A DNA stretch of 5,290 nucleotides from an uncultured Collinsella sp. (GTDB lineage Bacteria > Actinomycetota > Coriobacteriia > Coriobacteriales > Coriobacteriaceae), in NCBI GenBank assembly GCA_959020035.1, contig CAUEQX010000124.1, forward strand, positions 1-5,290, written 5' to 3'. The notes beneath the pieces are model-generated. The model did not search any database. It was not told where the DNA came from and was given only the letters and a program-made list of their open reading frames with translations. Positions 1 through 4,699 of this stretch are shown in pieces. Every line of letters starts with the position of its first letter. Position 1 is the stretch's first letter. Made by a program: the position numbers and the translations under genes.

Positions 1-8
1 GACAAACG

Positions 9-443
9 CTAGCTCTCCCAGCCGGCGCGGATGGTTGTTATGACGTCACCTAGGCGCTGGCCCAGGGCCGCTAGATGCTGGAGCACCTCGTTGGGCGATG
101 CGCCGTTGAGGATGCACGTGAGGGCATACGACGCCAGAAAGATGGCCGCAAGCCCCAGCGGGATGAGCACGATCATCGCCAATGTGCGCAGGCGCTGGCC
201 CAAACGGCGGCGGCGCGCGCGGCGTTTGTCGAACGCGAGCTCCTGCGCATATGAATCTTGCTGTACGGAATAGGCCTCTGGCGCCGATTCATACCCGGGC
301 ACAGCTGCAGGTACAGCAGCGGGCACGACATTTTGCGCAAAGGGCTGGGCTGCCGCCCCTTGCATTTGCATCTCCATGAGTCGTTGCTGCTGACGCAGCA
401 TGCGCTCAGCTTGTTGCTGCGGAGTCTCAAGAAACAGATCCAT
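9..443 (-). CDS. Hypothetical single-pass membrane protein, Gln/Ala-rich
   Basis: I do not recognise this 144-residue protein. The N-terminal third (about residues 8-35) is rich in Gln and Met and may form a short coiled coil. Residues 39-50 hold a VPAAVPAAVPG repeat. A dense basic patch, KRRARRRR (73-80), is followed by one hydrophobic segment at about 89-112. By the positive-inside rule the N-terminus should be cytoplasmic, with a short tail of about 30 residues outside; no cleavable signal peptide is seen. The ATG at 443 is preferred because GGAGG lies 5 bases upstream of it. A TTG start at 455 would place the start codon against that ribosome binding site. The gene ends with TAG near the left edge, so its downstream context is not visible. 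The open frame, strong ribosome binding site and ordered layout support a real gene. Function is unknown. Confidence 0.75.
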   Translation of the reverse strand: MDLFLETPQQQAERMLRQQQRLMEMQMQGAAAQPFAQNVVPAAVPAAVPGYESAPEAYSVQQDSYAQELAFDKRRARRRRLGQRLRTLAMIVLIPLGLAAIFLASYALTCILNGASPNEVLQHLAALGQRLGDVITTIRAGWES

Positions 444-448
444 GCTGG

Positions 449-453
449 CCTCC
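449..453 (-). promoter_or_regulatory. Ribosome binding site that sets the start of the 144-aa gene
   Basis: GGAGG on the minus strand lies 5 bases before the ATG at 443. It directly follows the in-frame TTG at 455, so the longer reading is unlikely. Confidence 0.75.
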
Positions 454-521
454 AAAATCGGAGCATTCGACGCTTACGACCAGCATCCCGCACCGTCATG
501 ACCGCAACAACGCAATCGCCG

Positions 522-550
522 GCAATAGCCACAAAGTTTCTTTTGCTCAA
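522..550 (-). promoter_or_regulatory. Possible promoter of the 144-aa membrane protein gene
   Basis: On the minus strand TTGAGC (545-550) and TATTGC (522-527) are separated by 17 bases. Each is a moderate match to a housekeeping sigma promoter. Transcription would start near 515, giving a leader of about 70 bases. This was found by eye in an AT-richer stretch where chance matches are possible. Confidence 0.35.
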
Positions 551-559
551 AAGCTGTCG

Positions 560-640
560 AAAAGCTCAACAACTCCCCTACCAGCACTTTCTCTGAGCTT
601 TTTTCGCCAGCAATCTTTTGGCCTTCCACCCTTAGGCCAA
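560..640. other. Non-coding spacer with two inverted repeats
   Basis: The roughly 260 bases between the 144-aa gene and the hairpin at 706 hold no convincing gene. Two inverted repeats are visible. AAAAGCTCA (560-568) pairs with TGAGCTTTT (594-602) across a 25-base loop, and TTGGCCT (618-624) pairs with AGGCCAA (634-640) across 9 bases. The first is followed by Ts on the plus strand, but there is no plus-strand gene for it to terminate. No function is assigned. Confidence 0.35.
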
Positions 641-705
641 CTGACCAAAATCTAACCAAAAGCTTGACGAAAATTGTGAAGACAGGGACCCCACACACAC
701 AATCA

Positions 706-730
706 AAACCACCCCTAAAAGGGGTGGTTT
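706..730 (-). terminator. Perfect 10-bp hairpin, probable intrinsic terminator
   Basis: AAACCACCCC (706-715) and GGGGTGGTTT (721-730) form a perfect 10-bp stem with a 5-base loop. On the minus strand the stem ends in GGTTTT, a short U-tract made partly from the stem itself. It would stop transcription from tnpA or from the element above. The stem resembles the CCACCCGC/GCGGGTGG hairpin at 1402-1420, so it could instead belong to the right end of the insertion element. Flanking A and T runs would let it work in either direction. Confidence 0.55.
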
Positions 731-823
731 GCTCTTAGGGTATAACCCTTGGATTTCCGGCACGCGTCTAAAGGCGCCGGCCCTCACGGGGTTCGGGCCG
801 CACTGCAGATTGACCCGTGACGG

Positions 824-838
824 GCCGGTCAAACCGGC
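824..838 (-). repeat. Right-end hairpin of the IS200-like element
   Basis: GCCGGT (824-829) and ACCGGC (833-838) pair around a 3-base loop directly downstream of the tnpA stop codon. Such subterminal hairpins are what IS200/IS605 TnpA binds on single-stranded DNA. A second short hairpin, CGGCCC/GGGCCG (778-783, 795-800), lies further out. Confidence 0.5.
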
Positions 839-839
839 G

Positions 840-1310
840 CTATTTACGCCCCGGCCCCCTGCCGAAGGGGTCCTCGTACTCCTTGACGCTCAGCCGGTCG
901 ATCGCGATGTCGGCCTTCTCCTGCTCCCGGATGTACTTCGCGATGGTGGCCTCGTTCAGGCCGACGGTGGACACATAGTAGCCCTCGGCCCAGAACTTCC
1001 TGTTGCCGAACTTGTACTTCATGTTCGCGTGCTTGTCGAATACCATCAGCGAGCTCTTCCCCTTCAGGTAGCCCATCACGCTCGATACGCTGTACTTCGG
1101 CGGTATCGCCAGCAGCATGTGGACGTGGTCGGGCATCAGGTGCCCCTCGATGATCTCTATCCCCTTGTACTGGCAGAGCTTCCTGAAGATCTCCCCAAGG
1201 TCGGACCTTATTTGGTTGTAGATGACTTTGCGCCTATACTTCGGCGTGAACACGACGTGGTACTTGCACATCCACTTCGTGTGCGACAGGCTGTAGGCCT
1301 TCTGGGCCAT
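840..1310 (-). CDS. tnpA: IS200/IS605-family Y1 transposase TnpA
   Basis: This HUH-type single-strand DNA transposase cuts and rejoins the top strand at the ends of its element through a 5'-phosphotyrosine intermediate. The 156-residue length is that of an intact family member. The N-terminus has the typical HTKWMCKYHVVFTPKYRRK block (10-28). The metal-binding HUH motif is DHVHMLL, with H62 and H64, and the catalytic tyrosine is Y126 in ATIAKYIREQ, followed by Q130. The GYLKGKSS block (80-87) and FWAEGYYVSTVG (107-117) are also typical. The ATG at 1310 is chosen because homology begins there; the frame stays open to 1451, but the extra 47 residues are unlike a transposase and cover the element's left-end hairpins. 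No tnpB accompanies it. All key residues are present, so it is probably active. Confidence 0.95.
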   Translation of the reverse strand: MAQKAYSLSHTKWMCKYHVVFTPKYRRKVIYNQIRSDLGEIFRKLCQYKGIEIIEGHLMPDHVHMLLAIPPKYSVSSVMGYLKGKSSLMVFDKHANMKYKFGNRKFWAEGYYVSTVGLNEATIAKYIREQEKADIAIDRLSVKEYEDPFGRGPGRK

Positions 1311-1340
1311 ACGCCACCACCGCCCTCTCGACTCGGATTC

Positions 1341-1449
1341 CTTGCGGCCTGAACAATCGCAAGTGTCCGGCGAGGGGGCGGCTTTGTAAAGCCGTTTGGC
1401 CCCACCCGCATAGCGGGTGGTTTCTGATGCGGCGCGCTGCGCGCCCCGC
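1341..1449 (-). repeat. Left-end hairpin cluster of the IS200-like element
   Basis: Four inverted repeats lie upstream of tnpA: CTTGCG/CGCAAG (1341-1346 with 1358-1363), CGGCTTT/AAAGCCG (1379-1394), CCACCCGC/GCGGGTGG (1402-1420), and a bulged GC-rich palindrome (1429-1449). In IS200 the left end carries both the TnpA-binding hairpin and 5'-leader structures that block read-in transcription and translation. By analogy, 1429-1449 is the best candidate for the binding hairpin, and the inner ones may limit tnpA expression. These role assignments are inference. Confidence 0.5.
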
Positions 1450-1465
1450 ACAGGCTAAAGCCCGT

Positions 1466-1495
1466 AAAAACGTGCCGCCCCAAAAGGGGCGGCAC
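1466..1495 (-). terminator. Intrinsic terminator of the 210-aa membrane protein unit
   Basis: GTGCCGCCCC (1472-1481) and GGGGCGGCAC (1486-1495) form a perfect 10-bp stem with a 4-base loop. On the minus strand this is followed by G and then five Ts (1466-1470), a classic rho-independent terminator. Over 36 bases (1466-1501) it matches 2396-2431 at all but one position, and that difference is in the loop. Confidence 0.88.
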
Positions 1496-1537
1496 ACAAA
1501 CCAATCTATTAGTCAAAACTCGTTGGCAAGCTCGCGC

Positions 1538-1623
1538 CGTCAGACCCGCGGCGTATGTCTTTGCCTCGCGCGACCCTGCGAAGCCGTGAGCGAGAGGGAA
1601 AGGGATGCGCCGCGGGTCTGACG
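1538..1623 (-). repeat. Long imperfect hairpin, copy A of a conserved-loop palindrome family
   Basis: Positions 1538-1571 pair with 1590-1623. The outer 16 bp (1538-1553 with 1608-1623) are perfect. The inner 18 positions have three mismatches (1557/1604, 1563/1598, 1568/1593) and two G-T wobbles. The 18-base loop, GACCCTGCGAAGCCGTGA (1572-1589), differs at one base from the loop of the hairpin at 2475-2574 and is closed by the same CGC/GCG. The arms of the two copies differ in sequence, yet each remains self-complementary. The hairpin lies in the 3' region of the 210-aa membrane protein gene, between its stop codon and its terminator. A 16-base block just beyond it (1648-1663) also matches copy B at 15 positions. 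This could be a structured 3'-UTR RNA or a DNA palindromic repeat. Confidence 0.85.
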
Positions 1624-1677
1624 CCCGGAGCGGTAAAGCCAGCAGTTGCCCCGCGCTCCGCAGTCGGTGATAGCAGG

Positions 1678-2310
1678 CTACATGCCCGCGAGACCTCGAG
1701 CTGCGGTGGCACACATAAACGCCAGGACTAGGATCACGAGTGAGCCCGCGATGTCGACTAGCACGCCCATTGCGCGACGCTCAAACAGCCAGCTCTCAAA
1801 GTGCGGGGCGACGTTGCGCCAGACACGCCACAACAAGATGCCCATGCCGATGACGCCGGGAATATTGAGCAGCAAAATCTCGGAGCACAAGAGGCCAATC
1901 AGGTTGCCGGCGGCAAAGCCCGCATCGCCCTCGCAGTATTTGCGATAAATCATGTACAACATGTATGCCACAAACGGCTGCAGGCACGCAGAGATAAACG
2001 TAACCACCATCGAGGGGTCCTGAGAAAAGACATCGGTGAGTTTATCGACACTCGTGGCGTCCTTCGAAGCCAAGAACAAACCGATAACCACAAGGGGCAC
2101 CACGCCCAAAATTACCTCGACCAGAGTAAACAACTTGGCAGTCAAATCCTCACTAGCCGAATTCAAATGAGGCGCCCATTCAGGATGAGCATGCGCGCCG
2201 ACCTTCTTGTCCTTCTCGGCACGATCGGCCTTTTTGCCCTCGGCAACCCGACGACCAGGATCCTTGCGAGTTCCCGCCGCAGCAACCCGAGCCCGAGACT
2301 TCTTACCCAT
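1678..2310 (-). CDS. Hypothetical multi-pass membrane protein
   Basis: I do not recognise this 210-residue protein. The first 50 or so residues are hydrophilic and strongly charged (Lys/Arg with Asp/Glu) and are likely cytoplasmic. Hydrophobic segments follow at about 63-81, 101-122, 132-164 (long enough for two passes around NIPG) and 181-205, giving four or five membrane spans. The loop at 82-100 is polar. No catalytic motif is seen; an acidic YCEGDAG lies before the third segment. The ATG at 2310 is chosen because GAGGTG lies 6 bases upstream, while the upstream in-frame GTG is part of that ribosome binding site. The gene appears to be monocistronic: the rubrerythrin terminator lies upstream and its own terminator lies downstream at 1466-1495. 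No clear promoter was found between 2311 and 2395. Confidence 0.8.
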   Translation of the reverse strand: MGKKSRARVAAAGTRKDPGRRVAEGKKADRAEKDKKVGAHAHPEWAPHLNSASEDLTAKLFTLVEVILGVVPLVVIGLFLASKDATSVDKLTDVFSQDPSMVVTFISACLQPFVAYMLYMIYRKYCEGDAGFAAGNLIGLLCSEILLLNIPGVIGMGILLWRVWRNVAPHFESWLFERRAMGVLVDIAGSLVILVLAFMCATAARGLAGM

Positions 2311-2316
2311 AACCAA

Positions 2317-2322
2317 CACCTC
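2317..2322 (-). promoter_or_regulatory. Ribosome binding site that sets the start of the 210-aa gene
   Basis: GAGGTG on the minus strand is spaced 6 bases from the ATG at 2310. The alternative GTG start at 2319 lies inside this site, which argues against it. Confidence 0.75.
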
Positions 2323-2395
2323 ACAAGAGGAAACGAATAGCCAACGCTACCCAGTGTACCCTCTAAGCAACGTCACCGCCCCAACCGGCCCCCAC

Positions 2396-2425
2396 AAAAA
2401 CGTGCCGCCCCATAAGGGGCGGCAC
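2396..2425 (-). terminator. Intrinsic terminator of the rubrerythrin unit
   Basis: GTGCCGCCCC (2402-2411) and GGGGCGGCAC (2416-2425) pair perfectly around an ATAA loop. On the minus strand five Ts (2396-2400) follow the stem after a G. It ends transcription from rubrerythrin, after the long hairpin, and insulates the membrane protein gene below. Confidence 0.88.
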
Positions 2426-2474
2426 ACAAACTTCTTATCAGCTTTTCTGTAACGAGCACGCGACGACCCAACGC

Positions 2475-2574
2475 CGGAGCGCAGGGCGGGAGGCCGGATC
2501 GCCTTCCCTCAACGCGACCCTGCGGAGCCGTGAGCGGGGAGGGAAGGCGATCCGGCCTCCCGCCCTGCGCTCCG
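2475..2574 (-). repeat. 36-bp perfect inverted repeat, copy B of a conserved-loop palindrome family
   Basis: Positions 2475-2510 are the exact reverse complement of 2539-2574, 36 of 36 bases. The 28 bases between them contain a further CGC/GCG pair (2513-2515 with 2534-2536) around the 18-base loop GACCCTGCGGAGCCGTGA (2516-2533), which matches the loop at 1572-1589 at 17 positions. The outer arm and next bases, GCCCTGCGCTCCGCAG (2562-2577), match 1648-1663 at 15 of 16. The element begins 19 bases after the rubrerythrin stop and ends about 50 bases before the terminator. A 36-bp duplex is far longer than an intrinsic terminator needs, so it must serve, or derive from, something else. On DNA it could extrude as a cruciform; as RNA it would be a near-perfect rod and a plausible RNase III substrate. 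Confidence 0.9.
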
Positions 2575-2593
2575 CAGCAGCCAGCGCCACGCA

Positions 2594-3133
2594 CTAGTAG
2601 TTCACCACCTGCTCCTCAAAGTACGCCTTCGGGTGGTTACACACCGGGCACACCTCAGGCGCCTCGGCACCAACGTGCAGGTGCCCGCAGTTCAGGCACT
2701 TCCATACCTTCACGCCCTCACGCTCAAACACCTCGCCCGACTCGATGCGCTCGACGAGTTTGTTGTAGCGCTCCTCGTGGGCCTTCTCGACGGCGGCGAC
2801 ACCACGGAACTTCTCGGCGATCTCGGCAAAGCCCTCCTCCTCGGCGGTCTTGGCGAACTCGTCGTACATCGTGGTCCACTCGTAGTTCTCGCCCGCAGCG
2901 GCATCACGCAGATTGTCCAGGGTATCGGGGACGGCGCCGTCGTGCAGATACTTAAACCACAGCTTGGCGTGCTCGGACTCGTTGCCCGCCGTCTCGGCAA
3001 AGATATTCGAGATCTGAACGTAGCCATCCTTCTTGGCCTTAGATGCGTAGTAGCGATACTTGGTGTGTGCCTGGGACTCACCGGCAAAAGCGGTCTCGAG
3101 GTTCTTCTTGGTTTGGGAATTCTCAAAATCCAT
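2594..3133 (-). CDS. rbr: Rubrerythrin
   Basis: Rubrerythrin reduces hydrogen peroxide in the cytoplasm of anaerobes, using electrons passed from NAD(P)H-dependent reductases through its rubredoxin centre to a di-iron site. The 179-residue product has both domains. The ferritin-like four-helix domain (about 1-135) carries E19 in AFAGESQAHTKY, the E52-xx-H55 motif in NESEHAK, E82 and E85 in GENYEWTTMY, and E116-xx-H119 in AVEKAHEERY. The rubredoxin-like domain (about 142-175) has CLNCG (C146, C149) and CPVC (C162, C165). Length and residues indicate an intact enzyme. The ATG at 3133 is preferred over a GTG at 3154 because AAGGGAAG lies 7 bases upstream of it. The upstream neighbours, an Rrf2 regulator and a MutY-like glycosylase, fit an oxidative-stress role. 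No strong terminator separates it from mutY, so some read-through is possible. The long hairpin and terminator at 2396-2574 lie downstream. Confidence 0.97.
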   Translation of the reverse strand: MDFENSQTKKNLETAFAGESQAHTKYRYYASKAKKDGYVQISNIFAETAGNESEHAKLWFKYLHDGAVPDTLDNLRDAAAGENYEWTTMYDEFAKTAEEEGFAEIAEKFRGVAAVEKAHEERYNKLVERIESGEVFEREGVKVWKCLNCGHLHVGAEAPEVCPVCNHPKAYFEEQVVNY

Positions 3134-3140
3134 AGGTGTA

Positions 3141-3148
3141 CTTCCCTT
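3141..3148 (-). promoter_or_regulatory. Ribosome binding site that sets the rubrerythrin start
   Basis: AAGGGAAG on the minus strand lies 7 bases before the ATG at 3133. It falls inside the longer reading from GTG at 3154, which would add seven residues not expected in rubrerythrin. Confidence 0.7.
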
Positions 3149-3224
3149 CAACACGTGCCGCCCATAGGCTTTGAGCGACCTTGTCTTTAGGATGCCCTCA
3201 AGCCGCGAATTTAAACCTTACAAT

Positions 3225-3247
3225 CCCGTTCTTCAGATTTGAGCGGG
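3225..3247 (-). terminator. Weak hairpin directly after the mutY stop codon
   Basis: CCCGTTC (3225-3231) and GAGCGGG (3241-3247) form a 7-bp stem with one C-A mismatch on the minus strand and a 9-base loop. The stem abuts the mutY stop codon. No proper T-run follows, so at most this is a leaky terminator or a 3'-end-stabilising hairpin between mutY and rubrerythrin. Confidence 0.3.
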
Positions 3248-4153
3248 CTACACACTCAACCAACGATCGTCCTCGGCTCGGCAAAAGCCCTCGCGCTCCA
3301 GGTCAGCTAGAATGCCCGCGATTAAGTCGCACTCGACCGGCCCGCGACCGGCTGCCGCTTCCATCTCGTTAACGCCCACCACGGCATCAGCAAGCGTAAT
3401 CCCCGCCGGCTGCCCATCGCGCGCTGCCAACAACATACGCACGATATGCGCGCGCTTTTGGCGGCGCGAGCCCTCAAACTTGGACTGACGACTATAGCCC
3501 GCCGACCGCCTGGACGGATTGGGCAGCGTCTTTTTAAGATACGCGCCGTAATCCAGCAATGCGTAATACCACGCGCGCGGCGTGTCGGCATCGTCCTGAG
3601 GTGCGGCAAAGGGCGCAATCTCGTCCGCCGACGCACCGGGAGCCGCCGGACAAGCAGCCTGGATCAGCGGCACCAGCTCGCGATCGGGAACAGCCGGTAC
3701 ATCGGGAAAGAAATGATGCAAAAAGACCGTGCGCACGTTGGTCTCCAGATACACACCTGGAAGATCAAACGCAAACGACCGGATACCCTGCGCCGTTGCC
3801 GGGCCAATACCAGGCAGGGCGACCAGGTCACGCGTCTCGCGCGGAAACTCCCCGCCCCAATCCTCTACGACCCGTTGAGCGGCCCCATGAAGCGCCAGAG
3901 CGCGTCGGTTGTAGCCCATGCCCTGCCAAGCGTCCAAAACATCGGAAGGCGCGGCCTGGGCAAGCGCCTGCACAGTCGGAAAACGATCGAGCCACACCGG
4001 CATGCGCGCCTCCACACGCGGCACCTGCGTTTGCTGCAGCATGACCTCAGAAAGCCAAATGATGTACGGATCGCGTGTGCGGCGCCACGGAAGGTCGCGA
4101 TAACGCAGGACCCCTTCCGAACGAATCATCGAACGAAAGGGGTCCTGGATCAT
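3248..4153 (-). CDS. mutY: MutY-like A/G-specific adenine glycosylase without Fe-S cluster cysteines
   Basis: MutY removes adenine mispaired with 8-oxoguanine, the first step of base-excision repair of that lesion. The 301-residue product has the HhH-GPD fold: RDLPWRRTRDPY (19-30), the hallmark SEVMLQQTQV (35-44) with catalytic E36, WQGMGYNRRA (76-85), and the helix-hairpin-helix LPGIGPATA (113-121). Two departures stand out. The catalytic Asp region, LDGNV or VDTNV in most relatives, reads YLETNV (135-140), with E137 in the Asp position. After DYGAYLKK (201-208), the C-x6-C-x2-C-x5-C cluster motif is absent; the protein has only three scattered cysteines (168, 275, 291). The C-terminal part (about 235-301) looks like a small helical domain instead of the usual NUDIX-like 8-oxoG-reading domain. 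Clusterless MutY proteins are known, so this may be a standard member of such a clade. The ATG at 4153 has AAGGAG 7 bases upstream. It is probably co-transcribed with the Rrf2 gene. Confidence 0.85.
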   Translation of the reverse strand: MIQDPFRSMIRSEGVLRYRDLPWRRTRDPYIIWLSEVMLQQTQVPRVEARMPVWLDRFPTVQALAQAAPSDVLDAWQGMGYNRRALALHGAAQRVVEDWGGEFPRETRDLVALPGIGPATAQGIRSFAFDLPGVYLETNVRTVFLHHFFPDVPAVPDRELVPLIQAACPAAPGASADEIAPFAAPQDDADTPRAWYYALLDYGAYLKKTLPNPSRRSAGYSRQSKFEGSRRQKRAHIVRMLLAARDGQPAGITLADAVVGVNEMEAAAGRGPVECDLIAGILADLEREGFCRAEDDRWLSV

Positions 4154-4174
4154 GGCTATGCTCCTTATGCGGCG

Positions 4175-4660
4175 CTATTCCTCCCGGGAAGCGCACGCGC
4201 AGATGGCGTACTCGGGAAACGCTTCGCGGTCGGCGAACTTGGGATCGACGGCCGGGAACTGGCGGTGAGCGACGATGTCGCCGAGCGAAACGGAATCGAG
4301 GTAGTCGCGCATCAACGCCTGAGCTCCGGCCCACAGGGGATGATAGCAGCACGCGCCCATGCGCGCACAGTCACCATCGGGCGCGGTGCAATCGTTCATA
4401 ACCATAGGACCCTGAACGGCCTCGACGACCTGGCGGATAGTGACGTCGTCCGGACTGACCTTGAGACGCATGCCACCGTGGACGCCACGCAGGCTCTCCA
4501 CAATACCGGCCTGGACCAAACCGTGCTGAATCGAGCGGGCAAACGAATACGGGACATTGACCTCTTCGGCAGCGGTGCGAACAGAAAGCAAACGCTCCGG
4601 ATCCTCGGCAAGCATCGCCAGCATACGAAGGGCGTAATCAGTCGTCCTCGATATGTCCAT
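4175..4660 (-). CDS. Rrf2-family transcriptional regulator, probably Fe-S binding
   Basis: Rrf2 proteins are dimeric winged-helix repressors or activators; members such as IscR, NsrR and RirA sense Fe-S status, nitric oxide or iron through a bound cluster. The 161-residue product begins with MDISRTTDYALRMLAML (1-17). It has the recognition region NVPYSFARSIQHGLVQAG (35-52) and the wing SLRGVHGGMRL (56-66). C91, C98 and C104, followed by C105 and H107, lie where IscR and NsrR hold their cluster ligands (C-x6-C-x5-C here). An additional C154-x-C156 pair sits near the C-terminus, which is not usual. The ATG at 4660 is chosen because the family's conserved N-terminus starts there and AAGGGG precedes it; the 36 residues of open frame above are not family sequence. 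It is followed after 21 bases by mutY, so the two probably form an operon. Its target genes cannot be told from sequence alone. Confidence 0.9.
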   Translation of the reverse strand: MDISRTTDYALRMLAMLAEDPERLLSVRTAAEEVNVPYSFARSIQHGLVQAGIVESLRGVHGGMRLKVSPDDVTIRQVVEAVQGPMVMNDCTAPDGDCARMGACCYHPLWAGAQALMRDYLDSVSLGDIVAHRQFPAVDPKFADREAFPEYAICACASREE

Positions 4661-4685
4661 TTTTCCCCTTTCAAGGAATACGAAC

Positions 4686-4699
4686 AGCTCGAACGAGCT
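4686..4699 (-). promoter_or_regulatory. 14-bp palindrome in the Rrf2 leader, possible operator
   Basis: AGCTCG-AA-CGAGCT is a perfect inverted repeat 26 bases upstream of the Rrf2 start codon, inside the predicted 5' leader. Rrf2 genes are often autoregulated, so it is a candidate site, but it does not resemble a known Rrf2-family box and could also be an RNA hairpin. Confidence 0.25.

Larger units (their letters stand above)
810..1463 (-). mobile_element. IS200/IS605-family insertion element, tnpA only (ends approximate)
   Basis: A single-domain Y1 transposase gene is flanked by hairpin-rich non-coding ends, with no terminal inverted repeats and no tnpB, as in IS200-type elements. A plausible left end follows TTAC on the minus strand (1464-1467). 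A 21-base imperfect palindrome (1429-1449) starts 14 bases inside it. A plausible right end is TCAA (810-813), 10 bases beyond a 6-bp hairpin (824-838). TTAC and TCAA echo the IS608 flank and end, but I could not match the guide tetranucleotides, so both ends are tentative. An outer right limit near 700, including the hairpin at 706-730, is also possible. The element lies directly after the T-tract of the terminator at 1472-1495, so it would be inserted downstream of a transcription unit without disrupting a gene. Confidence 0.55.

Noticed and set aside
632..832. 66-codon minus-strand frame between tnpA and the spacer
   Set aside because: It runs through the right-end hairpins and the terminator-like stem at 706-730, has no ribosome binding site I could see, and the composition is explained by palindromes.
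729..1352. 207-codon open frame on the plus strand across the insertion element
   Set aside because: It is the reverse of tnpA, whose HUH and tyrosine motifs identify the true coding strand.
1311..1451. N-terminal extension of tnpA to an upstream start
   Set aside because: The 47 extra residues have no transposase similarity and are encoded by the left-end hairpins; family length and the conserved start match the ATG at 1310.
1538..1623. Integron attC-like site
   Set aside because: The loop and arms lack recognisable R-box/L-box core sites, no integrase is present, and the hairpins lie between stop codon and terminator without a cassette layout.
2475..2574. Interpreting the 36-bp palindrome as simply a long intrinsic terminator
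   Set aside because: No T-run follows either end, the loop is long and conserved with another locus, and a proper terminator follows at 2396-2425.
1466..2577. CRISPR array or tandem repeat
   Set aside because: There are only two copies, about 930 bases apart, with a gene between them and no regular spacers.
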